A stretch of DNA of 6,897 nucleotides from Deltaproteobacteria bacterium. Its GTDB lineage: Bacteria > Desulfobacterota_D > UBA1144 > Nemesobacterales > N074bin48. The stretch is from positions 1 to 6,897 of the forward strand of contig SMWS01000112.1 in assembly GCA_004356685.1 (NCBI GenBank), in the 5' to 3' direction. Under the pieces are notes generated by a model. That model made no database searches. It was given only the letters and a program-made list of their open reading frames with translations, and had not been told where the DNA came from. This document shows, in pieces, positions 1-5,374 of this stretch; position 1 is the stretch's first letter, and each line of letters begins with the position of its first letter. Made by a program: the position numbers and the translations under genes.

Positions 1-89
1 TCAGGCTTTTGTTATGTTGTTATTAATCGTATTGAAATACAAAGTAGCTCGATTGTCAAATAACAAAATAACAGGAAAAGCCAGACCCC
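1..89. repeat. REPIN-like dispersed palindrome, copy 1 (left edge cut by window)
   Basis: This imperfect inverted repeat has a left arm beginning TCAGGCTTTTGTTA and a right arm ending GGAAAAGCCAGACCCC. The first five bases of the left arm (GGGGT in copy 2) lie outside the window. A second copy is at 974-1066 in the same orientation. The 36 bases at 59-94 are identical to 1036-1071, and the left arms share their first 14 bases (1-14 and 978-991). Between the arms is a small internal hairpin, GTATT (29-33) with AATAC (36-40). Copy 2 also has a hairpin there although the sequence differs. The paired GGGGTC/GACCCC termini and size of roughly 90 bp resemble REP doublets mobilised by REP-associated tyrosine transposases (RAYT, TnpA_REP). 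No transposase is present, so that assignment is inference. Confidence 0.8.
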
Positions 90-156
90 ATTTTAGAACA
101 CGCGATTTTCATAATGCCGGAAGGATAAGCACACAAACCAAAGGACAGAAATCTAT

Positions 157-192
157 TCTTTTTCTCCGCCCCTTAATAAGGGGAGGAAAAAA
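157..192. repeat. Small C/G-rich palindrome in AT-rich spacer
   Basis: The core stem CCCCTT (169-174) pairs with AAGGGG (178-183) around a three-base AAT loop. It extends outward past one internal mismatch (G168/A184) through TCC/GGA to a T-rich left arm and an A-rich right arm. Neither strand has a U-tract directly after the GC stem, so it does not look like a classical terminator. Palindromes of this CCCCTTAATAAGGGG type are, in my memory, dispersed repeats in several bacterial phyla. That it is a repeat rather than a one-off stem is therefore inferred. Confidence 0.45.
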
Positions 193-255
193 CAAGATTG
201 CCGCACTAACCCTCGAAGTGGCAAGCAGCGTGTCATTTCAGCATCTCAAAAAAAC

Positions 256-363
256 ATCATAGAAAATATTAAAGATAACCTTTATAATACTTATGAGTTG
301 CGTGGGATAATACACAAAATACTGTCAACAAATTTATACAGAAACCTCTTAGCAGGGAATTAA
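256..363 (+). pseudogene. Possible C-terminal remnant of a lost gene
   Basis: The frame through 256-363 is open and ends in TAA at 361-363, 23 nt before the B2-like gene. It reads IIENIKDNLYNTYELRGIIH followed by KILSTNLYRNLLAGN. The composition, with alternating hydrophobic and charged residues and no obvious repeat signature, is more protein-like than the palindromes to its left. There is no start codon with a ribosome binding site in this frame, and upstream the frame runs into repeat sequence. It could be the tail of a gene whose 5' part was replaced by repeat insertion, or chance. I do not recognise the family. Confidence 0.2.
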
Positions 364-386
364 TTGAAATTATTAAATAAAACTCA

Positions 387-845
387 ATGACCAGGTTTAA
401 AAAATTATTTAACTATTTCGATACTCCAGGTGATGTCTTATTATTTTTTCAAATCTTTTTATTCTTAACCGTACTCCCACTTTTGCTAAAATTATTAACT
501 CTTAAAAAATTAATGGAAGTACTGAGCTCAGAGTCAAACAAGAATAACAATAATACTACTACTGAAGCGGATAAAATACTGCAACTCACCAATTTGATAC
601 TGAATAGAAATATTTTTGTCTACAGAAATATATGCCTGAAACGCTCTCTCACCCTTTACTACTTTTTAAGCAGAATGGGCCAAAAGGTAAATATCTATTA
701 CGGCGTCAAAAAAGATACAGAGCTAAAGGGTGAGCATTCTGTATTAGACGGTCATAGCTGGATAGAGCTAAATGGAAAGATTTTTAACGAAGGGGATAAA
801 GATGCTCCTGATATTTATCACATAACCTATAGCTATCCGAACTGA
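387..845 (+). CDS. Lasso-peptide B2-like transglutaminase-fold protein (orphan)
   Basis: This 152-residue protein matches the Transglut_core3 / lasso peptide biosynthesis B2 pattern, a Cys-His(-Asp) protease fold that removes the leader from lasso precursor peptides. Visible features in order are: a hydrophobic helical N-terminal region (about 15-47, including FFQIFLFLTVLPLLLKLL); an Asn/Thr-rich linker (51-60); the core with the likely nucleophile C83 in NICLKRSLTLYYFLSRMG; a YYGVKKD strand; and the likely catalytic H123 in GHSWIELNG, with E135 and D137 following as acidic candidates. Length fits a complete stand-alone B2. An in-frame TAA lies two codons upstream of ATG 387, so the start is fixed, but no Shine-Dalgarno sequence is visible. 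No precursor, B1 (PqqD-like) or asparagine-synthase-like cyclase gene is seen nearby, and REPIN-like repeats lie on both sides. The fold is a confident call; a lasso function is only inference, and it may act as another small peptidase. Confidence 0.8.
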   Translation: MTRFKKLFNYFDTPGDVLLFFQIFLFLTVLPLLLKLLTLKKLMEVLSSESNKNNNNTTTEADKILQLTNLILNRNIFVYRNICLKRSLTLYYFLSRMGQKVNIYYGVKKDTELKGEHSVLDGHSWIELNGKIFNEGDKDAPDIYHITYSYPN

Positions 846-872
846 GGATGACATAAGAGTGAAAAAAACGAG

Positions 873-905
873 ATTGCCACATTTGACTTACGTCAAATTC
901 GCAAT
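873..905. repeat. Hairpin element (GATTGCC...GCAATGAC type)
   Basis: The inner stem ATTTGAC (881-887) and GTCAAAT (892-898) is perfect around a TTAC loop. The outer stem ATTGC (873-877) and GCAAT (901-905) is separated from it by a small asymmetric bulge. It starts 27 nt after the stop codon of the B2-like gene. There is no T-run after it, so termination is doubtful. The flanking motifs GAGATTGCC and GCAATGACA are typical of a dispersed repeat found in many bacterial intergenic regions (from memory). A diverged relative appears at about 193-250. Confidence 0.6.
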
Positions 906-973
906 GACAAGGTTACGAGTTATTATGGGTGATAGCGAGAAATCTAATATTTTTTGTCCGCATATAAACAAGC

Positions 974-1066
974 GGGGTCAGGCTTTTGTTAATTTGTTAT
1001 TGTTCGTATTTTGATACGAAGATTCCTATTGCTGCAATAACAAAATAACAGGAAAAGCCAGACCCC
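974..1066. repeat. REPIN-like dispersed palindrome, copy 2 (complete)
   Basis: This complete 93-bp element runs from GGGGTCAGGCTTTT to GGAAAAGCCAGACCCC, so the two ends are near-perfect inverted repeats. It contains an internal perfect 7-bp stem, TTCGTAT (1003-1009) with ATACGAA (1014-1020), around a TTTG loop. It has the same orientation as copy 1 at 1-89. The arms are conserved between copies while the centre has diverged but still folds, which suggests selection or mobilisation acting on the folded single strand. It sits in the convergent gap between the B2-like gene and bioA and overlaps the putative bioA terminator. Confidence 0.85.
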
Positions 1067-1080
1067 ATTTTCCTGGCTTT
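1053..1080 (-). terminator. Putative terminator of the bioB-bioA unit
   Basis: Read on the minus strand, 14 nt after the bioA stop codon, AAAGCCAG (1080-1073) pairs with CTGGCTTT (1061-1054) across an 11-nt loop, and the stem runs into a TTTT stretch. The descending arm belongs to REPIN-like copy 2, whereas the ascending arm lies outside the element. The repeat may thus have been recruited as half of a terminator. The T-run is short, so efficiency is uncertain. Confidence 0.45.
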
Positions 1081-1094
1081 GATAAATAATGAAA

Positions 1095-2450
1095 CTAAGA
1101 CTCGGTAGCTTCTTTTATTGACCTAAAAGTAACTTTCATTAGTTTTTTAAGGTCTTCCATTGGAATTCCTATGGGTGGCATTAAGACAACCACGTTTCCA
1201 AGCGGGCGGAGCATAACTTCATTTTCCAGTGCCTTATCTGCAACTTTCCAGCCCATTTTAAGCCCTGCTTCATAAGGCTTTTTTGACTCTTTATCTTCTA
1301 CAAGCTCTATGCCTGCCATAAGCCCTTTATTTCTTACATTTCCTACATGTTCCAAGCCGCTGAATTCCTTTAATTCATTTTCAAAATATTCGATTTTTTC
1401 TTTGAGTTCAGTAAGCGTGTTGTTTTTTTCAAAAACTTCAATATTTGCAATTGAAGCAGCACAGGAAATTGGATTTCCCGCATAGCTGTGACCATGAAAA
1501 AAGGTTTTGTACTCCTCATAGTCGCCTAAAAACGCATCGTATACTTTTTGGTTAGTGATAGTAGCCGAGAGTGGCAGGTATCCCCCGGTCATTCCTTTAC
1601 CTATAACCAGTATATCGGGGGTTACATCTTCGTGCTGGCATGCAAACATTTTTCCTGTCCTTCCAAACCCAGTGGCTACTTCGTCGAGTATCAGGAGCAC
1701 ATCATACTTGTCACAATACTCTCTTACTTTTTTGAGATAACCCTCAGGGGAAACAATCATGCCTCCTGCCGCCTGAACATAAGGCTCTAAAATTACTGCG
1801 CAAATCTGCTGGTGATGAACGCTGAGTATTTTCTCTACTTCACCTGCACATGCGATATTGCACGAAGGGTATGTTTTGTTTAGAGGACATCTGTAGCAGT
1901 AATAAGAAGGAGCTTTGTATGTATCAAAGAGTAATTCTTTGAAAGCTGAATGAAAAAGATCAATACCCCCCACTGAAACTGCTCCCAATGTGTCGCCATG
2001 ATATCCGTTTTCAAGATATACAAATTTAGTCTTTTCCGGTTTGTCTTTATTTTTCCAGTACTGAAAAGACATCTTTAGCGCTACCTCAACTGCGCTTGCA
2101 CCATCACCTGAATAAAAAACCTTTTTTAAACCTTCGGGACATATATTTATGAGTTGTTCGGCAAGTTTAGCAGCAGGAGGGTTTGTCATACCCAAGAGTG
2201 TAGAGTGACTTATACTATCTACCTGCTCTTTTATTGCTTTATCAATTTCTGGCACTTTGTGGCCGTGAATGTTTACCCAAAGGGATGAAACACCGTCTAT
2301 ATATTTGTTTCCTTCTGAGTCAATAAGATATGCGCCTTCTCCTTTTTCAATAACAATGGGATCTTTGCTTTCATACTCTTTCATCTGGGTGAAAGGATGC
2401 CAAACAAATTCTTTGTCTAATTCACCCAGTTTTTTTGTACTGTCACTCAT
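1095..2450 (-). CDS. bioA: Adenosylmethionine-8-amino-7-oxononanoate aminotransferase
   Basis: BioA is a PLP-dependent class III aminotransferase that converts 8-amino-7-oxononanoate to 7,8-diaminopelargonate in cytosolic biotin synthesis. At 451 residues it is full length. Visible family marks are WHPFTQMKEY (17-26), GDGASAVEVALK (115-126), YHGDT (150-154), LDEVATGFGRTGK (255-267) with D256 expected to contact the PLP pyridine nitrogen, IGKGMTGGYLPL (283-294) with K285 as the Schiff-base lysine, and HGHSYAGNP (319-327). A Cys-rich segment at 184-201 (C185, C188, C197, C201) recalls CYRCP-type segments in other BioA proteins. The start 48 nt after the bioB stop codon has no clear Shine-Dalgarno sequence. 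The gap is short and has no terminator, so co-transcription with bioB is likely. Neither bioD nor bioF follows; after bioA the strand enters repeats. Confidence 0.96.
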   Translation of the reverse strand: MSDSTKKLGELDKEFVWHPFTQMKEYESKDPIVIEKGEGAYLIDSEGNKYIDGVSSLWVNIHGHKVPEIDKAIKEQVDSISHSTLLGMTNPPAAKLAEQLINICPEGLKKVFYSGDGASAVEVALKMSFQYWKNKDKPEKTKFVYLENGYHGDTLGAVSVGGIDLFHSAFKELLFDTYKAPSYYCYRCPLNKTYPSCNIACAGEVEKILSVHHQQICAVILEPYVQAAGGMIVSPEGYLKKVREYCDKYDVLLILDEVATGFGRTGKMFACQHEDVTPDILVIGKGMTGGYLPLSATITNQKVYDAFLGDYEEYKTFFHGHSYAGNPISCAASIANIEVFEKNNTLTELKEKIEYFENELKEFSGLEHVGNVRNKGLMAGIELVEDKESKKPYEAGLKMGWKVADKALENEVMLRPLGNVVVLMPPIGIPMEDLKKLMKVTFRSIKEATES

Positions 2451-2498
2451 GATAAATAAATTATAAAGAAAGAATTATGGTAGAAATGTTATGAAAAA

Positions 2499-3419
2499 CT
2501 AGTTAACAATATCTTTTCTAATAGGAAGCTCTAAATCGTCCAGCATTCTCAGGTCTTCCTGTGGAGTTCTGCCAGGAGTTGTGAGATAATTGCCAAGAAT
2601 CATAGCATTTGCTCCAGCCATTAGCCCCATAGCTTGCAGGTCTCTTAAAGTAACTTCTCTTCCGCCGGCTGTCATTAATATCTTGTCCGGAAGGGTGAGT
2701 CTATATATAGCTATGGTTTTAACTGCTTCAAAAGGCTGTATCATTTTAAATTCTGAAAAAGGAGTGCCTGGGCGTGGATTTAAAAAATTAATAGGAACCC
2801 AGGTAGGGTCGAGCTCTCTTATTTCAAAAGCAAGCTCTAATCTCTGTCTTACAGATTCACCCATTCCCAAAATTCCGCCGCAGCAAAGATGCATACCTGT
2901 TTCTTTTACTAGCTCTGCAGTCTTGCGCCTGTGATCGTAAGTATGGGTGGTGCAAATGTTTGGGAAATAACTCCTGCATGTTTCAAGGTTGTGGTTATAT
3001 CTCCAGACCCCATGGTCTCTTAAAGTGTAAGCCTGTTCTCTAGTGAGATCACCAAGTGAGCACCCGATTTTTAGACCCGTTTTTTCAACAAGCATATCTA
3101 CCGCTTCTAAGACTTTATTGAATATTCTGGGAGTGGGTCCTTTGGCGCTGATTACAATACAAAAATCCATAGCACCCATCTTTTCAGCCTGCTTGGCTGC
3201 GCCTAATATCTTTTCTGCTGCCATAAGCGGATGGGCTTCAACTTCGGTATCAAAATGAGCAGACTGAGAACAAAAAGAACAATCCTCGGGGCAGTTACCG
3301 GTTTGAGCGCTAATGATCGATCTTAAAAATACGCCATCGCCGTTATATTTAAGCGTGACCTTTCTGGCAAGAGAAATAAGGTCGGCAACCCCGTCTTTTG
3401 CAAGCTCTGTCAGAGCCAT
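2499..3419 (-). CDS. bioB: Biotin synthase (radical SAM); true start probably upstream
   Basis: BioB inserts sulfur into dethiobiotin, the last step of biotin synthesis. Numbered from the first ATG (306 residues), C43-x3-C47-x2-C50 in NCPEDCSFC is the radical-SAM [4Fe-4S] site. C87 (MDFCIV), C148 (NLETC), C180 (HLCCGG) and R254 (AGGREV) match the auxiliary [2Fe-2S] ligands known from E. coli BioB (C97, C128, C188, R260). RYNHNLET and AGANAMILGNYLTT are further signatures. The protein starting at this ATG is short for the family, and coding sequence resembling the BioB N-terminus continues upstream to about 3488, giving 329 residues (see the separate entry). Only the conventional ATG frame is given as the coordinates here. 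It lies between the deoxyribosyltransferase-like gene and bioA, all on the same strand. Confidence 0.97.
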   Translation of the reverse strand: MALTELAKDGVADLISLARKVTLKYNGDGVFLRSIISAQTGNCPEDCSFCSQSAHFDTEVEAHPLMAAEKILGAAKQAEKMGAMDFCIVISAKGPTPRIFNKVLEAVDMLVEKTGLKIGCSLGDLTREQAYTLRDHGVWRYNHNLETCRSYFPNICTTHTYDHRRKTAELVKETGMHLCCGGILGMGESVRQRLELAFEIRELDPTWVPINFLNPRPGTPFSEFKMIQPFEAVKTIAIYRLTLPDKILMTAGGREVTLRDLQAMGLMAGANAMILGNYLTTPGRTPQEDLRMLDDLELPIRKDIVN

Positions 3420-3488
3420 TGCTTCATCAAATGTGATTTGTTCTTCGTTTTCTAATAGCTTTTCAGAAACTGTAGATAAGACTCCGAT
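3420..3488 (-). other. bioB: N-terminal extension of bioB without a canonical start codon
   Basis: In frame with bioB, the codons upstream of ATG 3419 read I/M-G-V-L-S-T-V-S-E-K-L-L-E-N-E-E-Q-I-T-F and then D-E-A. This resembles the usual BioB N-terminus (a short helix, then a '(I/V)T.EEA..L' motif before the catalytic domain). It would place the first Fe-S cysteine at residue 66, near the roughly 60-65 I recall for Bacillus-type BioB. The frame stays open to a TGA at 3518-3516 and contains no ATG, GTG or TTG. The ATC at 3488-3486 is the codon at ideal distance from a strong ribosome binding site. It may be a real ATC start, or an ATG misread by one base. Confidence 0.65.
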
Positions 3489-3494
3489 TTTAGG

Positions 3495-3500
3495 CTCCCC
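3495..3500 (-). promoter_or_regulatory. Shine-Dalgarno for bioB pointing at an ATC codon
   Basis: GGGGAG on the minus strand is one of only two strong ribosome binding sites in the window. It is separated by 6 nt (CCTAAA) from the ATC at 3488-3486, but by 75 nt from the first ATG at 3419. This spacing is the main reason to place bioB initiation at or near the ATC rather than at the internal ATG. Confidence 0.6.
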
Positions 3501-3522
3501 ACTTATAAATTTTAGTCAATCT

Positions 3523-3550
3523 AATTTACTGAAACATGTATGAAAGTCAA
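3523..3550 (-). promoter_or_regulatory. Possible sigma70-type promoter for bioB
   Basis: On the minus strand, TTGACT (3550-3545) is followed after 16 nt by TAAATT (3528-3523). That is 5/6 and 4/6 matches to the -35 and -10 consensus. It would start transcription about 35 nt before the proposed ATC start, allowing bioB-bioA to be expressed independently of the gene upstream. AGTCAAT occurs on the plus strand at both 3514-3520 and 3545-3551, and a weak dyad surrounds ACATGT between them. I cannot identify these as a BirA or BioR/BioQ operator. Confidence 0.35.
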
Positions 3551-3572
3551 TTTGTGAAAACTACAGTATTAT

Positions 3573-4061
3573 TTATATTTTCTTTAGTTTTTTAAGCTCG
3601 GCATATAATTGTTTTATTGTTTTTACAATAGTACCGCCGCTTGAGCGTATAAAGTATTCGACCTGGAGATTAACAGTTGACCCTTCATTGTCAGCGCTCA
3701 GTCTAAAATCTCCTCTGTAACCTATAATCTTTTTACCTTTGCCGTAGGCGTATCCTATCTCTGCAGCAGTTCCACTGTCTACATCAGTCCCATCAAGGAC
3801 AGCCAGTAATATGTCAGAGCTGTCAATTTCGGAGGTGTTGAGTTTTCCTATCTCAATGTTTAGTTTGTACCATTCATTTCTTTTTCTTTTGCCATAATCC
3901 AGTGAGGAAACTTTATGAATTTTTTTGTCTAGTATAGTTGTCCACGGATCATAGTATGCGTAGCCCAGTTTTTTTACCGTTGGAATTATAGAACGGTAGT
4001 GAAACTCTCTGCCTGCTTGCGAAAAACCAAGAGGTCCTGCTAAATATATTTTTATTTTCAT
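3573..4061 (-). CDS. Nucleoside 2-deoxyribosyltransferase-like protein
   Basis: This 162-residue protein has the Nuc_deoxyrib_tr (PF05014) pattern. These cytosolic enzymes transfer or hydrolyse 2-deoxyribose from deoxynucleosides or deoxynucleoside monophosphates, in nucleoside salvage or sanitation. Visible marks are the N-terminal strand and loop YLAGPLGF (6-13), SSDILLAVLDGTDVDSGTAAEIGYAYGKGK (pieces at 81-110), with E101 in GTAAEIGYA at the position of the catalytic glutamate, acidic residues D90, D93 and D95, then GYRGDFRLS (114-122) and N131 in TVNLQVEYF near where family members place a substrate-binding asparagine. The length is normal. No Shine-Dalgarno sequence precedes the ATG. It is upstream of bioB on the same strand with a gap of about 80 nt that may carry its own promoter, so an operon with bioBA is possible but not shown. 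The substrate cannot be told from sequence. Confidence 0.88.
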   Translation of the reverse strand: MKIKIYLAGPLGFSQAGREFHYRSIIPTVKKLGYAYYDPWTTILDKKIHKVSSLDYGKRKRNEWYKLNIEIGKLNTSEIDSSDILLAVLDGTDVDSGTAAEIGYAYGKGKKIIGYRGDFRLSADNEGSTVNLQVEYFIRSSGGTIVKTIKQLYAELKKLKKI

Positions 4062-4304
4062 ACAACAGTGAAATATTCTACTTATTAAAAATTGGGCTAT
4101 CTATTATAATATTATTAAACTATAGAAATTTTATTATAATGATATTATCTAATTATTGTAAGTGTTTAATTCAGTTATTTAAAAAAAGACTTTAAAAGAC
4201 TTTTGAATTTTAATATATATAGTATTATTGACTAAATTAAATGGCCGTTGACAAATTAAGTAAATTACTTTATTTTGAAATTAATAATTAATTAAACTAC
4301 TTAA
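4062..4304. other. AT-rich divergent intergenic region
   Basis: This spacer of about 240 bp separates the leftward deoxyribosyltransferase-like gene from rightward gspC and must hold both 5' regions. It contains TATAAT hexamers on the minus strand at 4108-4103 and 4138-4133, with no convincing -35 partner, and a tandem pair of AAAGACTTT/AAAGACTTT blocks at about 4186-4205. The rightward promoter is listed separately. I see no open frame with coding character and no structured RNA. Confidence 0.5.
4248..4276 (+). promoter_or_regulatory. Sigma70-type promoter for gspC
   Basis: A perfect TTGACA -35 box (4248-4253) is followed by a 17-nt spacer and TATTTT (4271-4276, 4/6 match) as the -10 box. 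The predicted start near 4283 gives a 5' leader of only about 20 nt before the gspC ATG, consistent with the absence of a Shine-Dalgarno sequence. It is the strongest promoter-like match I saw in the window. Confidence 0.6.
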
Positions 4305-5240
4305 ATGATTTCAGCAATATTAAAAAGATATATTAAATTTGTAGAACTAATAATAATTGCTCTTATCGCAATTGTATTTGTCTTAATCGTTCATGACAAC
4401 TTTGTAAAGCCATCACTATCGACAAGCAAAATTGTTCAGAATACAGGAAAGCCTAAGAACATTAATTTAGCTAAGTTTGCTGGTAACAAACGTCCAAAAC
4501 CTAGAAACTATTATAAGCCAATATTAGTAAGCAATATATTTGGTTTAAAAAATGTAAGAATCTCAGATACTGCACCTAAGTCCTATGCACCAGATGGTGA
4601 GGCTCCTGAAACAAAATTAAACATTGAATTAATTGGTACAATTATAGATACAAATTTTTCAAAAGCAGTCTTAAAAAATCTGGATAATGAAAAAACAAAT
4701 GGTTATTTTGTTGGAGAAGAAGTTGATATATATAAATCAGAAAAAATAAAGATTTCCAGGGTGGATAACTGCAAAGTTATTATAGAGCGCCGGAGTGGAT
4801 TTGAAACAATTAAATGTAAGACTATGGATGTTGCTTCGGTTTCTAGAAGACCTAAATCTAGGCCAAAACCAACAAGGCCATCTGAGGACGATGATGAAGA
4901 TGATGTAATGGATGAAGGGATAAAAAAAGTAGGAGAAAATCAGTTTGAAATTGATCAGGATTTATTGGATGAATTGTTAGAAGATATTAATGGAATAATG
5001 TCAGAAGTTCGTATTATACCAAATGACGAGGGACTGAAGCTTTTTGGAATGAGACCTAATACGTTCTTCTATAAAATAGGACTGCGCAACGGCGATACAT
5101 TAAATATGATAAATGATGTTGAACTGACCGATGTAAGCAATGCTTTAGGCATATTTCAAGAACTAAAAGGGCAACCAAACTTTACAATCAACCTAACAAG
5201 ACGAAAGAAAAAGCTGACTTTTGAGTATAGCGTCAAGTAA
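4305..5240 (+). CDS. gspC: Type II secretion system protein GspC
   Basis: GspC is the bitopic inner-membrane protein that links the type II secretion assembly platform to the GspD secretin. This 311-residue protein has the full layout: a short cytoplasmic N-terminus, one transmembrane helix (about 13-31), a linker, the periplasmic homology region (about 70-175, with ILVSNIFGL, IELIGTII, YFVGEEV, then KVIIERRSGFETIK), a Pro/Lys then strongly acidic linker (180-204, including EDDDEDD), the VGENQFEIDQDLLDELLEDI segment typical of GspC, and a C-terminal PDZ domain (about 232-309) with LKLFGMRPNTFFYKIGLRNGD and NDVELTD. ATG 4305 starts just before the membrane helix; no Shine-Dalgarno sequence is seen. 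The usual partner gspD does not follow; a LysM gene lies 134 bp downstream on the same strand. No terminator is evident between them, so co-transcription is possible. The acidic linker is the only compositional oddity. Confidence 0.92.
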   Translation: MISAILKRYIKFVELIIIALIAIVFVLIVHDNFVKPSLSTSKIVQNTGKPKNINLAKFAGNKRPKPRNYYKPILVSNIFGLKNVRISDTAPKSYAPDGEAPETKLNIELIGTIIDTNFSKAVLKNLDNEKTNGYFVGEEVDIYKSEKIKISRVDNCKVIIERRSGFETIKCKTMDVASVSRRPKSRPKPTRPSEDDDEDDVMDEGIKKVGENQFEIDQDLLDELLEDINGIMSEVRIIPNDEGLKLFGMRPNTFFYKIGLRNGDTLNMINDVELTDVSNALGIFQELKGQPNFTINLTRRKKKLTFEYSVK

Positions 5241-5362
5241 TTACACCCTTATTTTCAAATTTTCCAATATTATTATATAAAAAATAGATATCAAAAAAAG
5301 TACTAGACTTAATAATAATAATAGTTTATGATTAAAACATAAAGTAATTTCTTAAATATTTT

Positions 5363-5367
5363 GGGAG
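5363..5367 (+). promoter_or_regulatory. Ribosome binding site deciding the LysM gene start
   Basis: GGGAG lies 7 nt before ATG 5375 but only 1 nt before the in-frame ATG 5369. The second ATG is therefore the likely start, and the two extra residues (M-F) of the longer version are probably not made. The 134-bp spacer from gspC (5241-5374) is very AT-rich, includes four AAT repeats at 5311-5322, and shows no clear terminator hairpin. Confidence 0.65.
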
Positions 5368-5374
5368 CATGTTC

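Larger units (their letters stand above)
90..386. other. Gene-poor intergenic repeat mosaic
   Basis: No intact gene is supported here. An open frame at 14-262 lies across palindromic repeats and has no family resemblance. The stretch at about 193-250 (AAGATTGCCGC then GTGTCATTTCAG) looks like a diverged member of the same dispersed type as the hairpin at 873-905, which begins GAGATTGCC and ends GCAATGACA. A TATAAT hexamer at 283-288 could be a -10 box for the B2-like gene at 387, but no good -35 box precedes it. Confidence 0.5.

Noticed and set aside
157..192. The CCCCTT/AAGGGG palindrome as a rho-independent terminator.
   Set aside because: Neither strand has a T-run immediately after the GC stem; the T-rich and A-rich arms extend the stem instead.
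14..262. An 82-codon open frame on the plus strand near the left edge.
   Set aside because: It runs through the REPIN-like element and two other palindromic repeats, has no ribosome binding site, and its translation has no domain character.
536..566. AAC/AAT and ACT runs in the B2-like gene as a phase-variable microsatellite.
   Set aside because: The run is short and imperfect, its units are trinucleotides that preserve the frame, and it simply encodes an Asn/Thr linker.
1..1080. The repeated palindromes as a CRISPR array.
   Set aside because: There are only two copies almost 1 kb apart with a gene between them, and no regular short spacers.
1548..2466. Plus-strand open frames inside bioA and bioB.
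   Set aside because: They are shadows of strongly conserved enzymes on the minus strand and show no recognisable motifs or start signals.
3514..3551. Direct repeat AGTCAAT and weak dyad around ACATGT before bioB as a biotin-repressor operator.
   Set aside because: It does not resemble the BirA dyad (TTGTAAAC-type arms about 14-15 nt apart) or other biotin operators I know, and the dyad is weak. It is mentioned only under the promoter.
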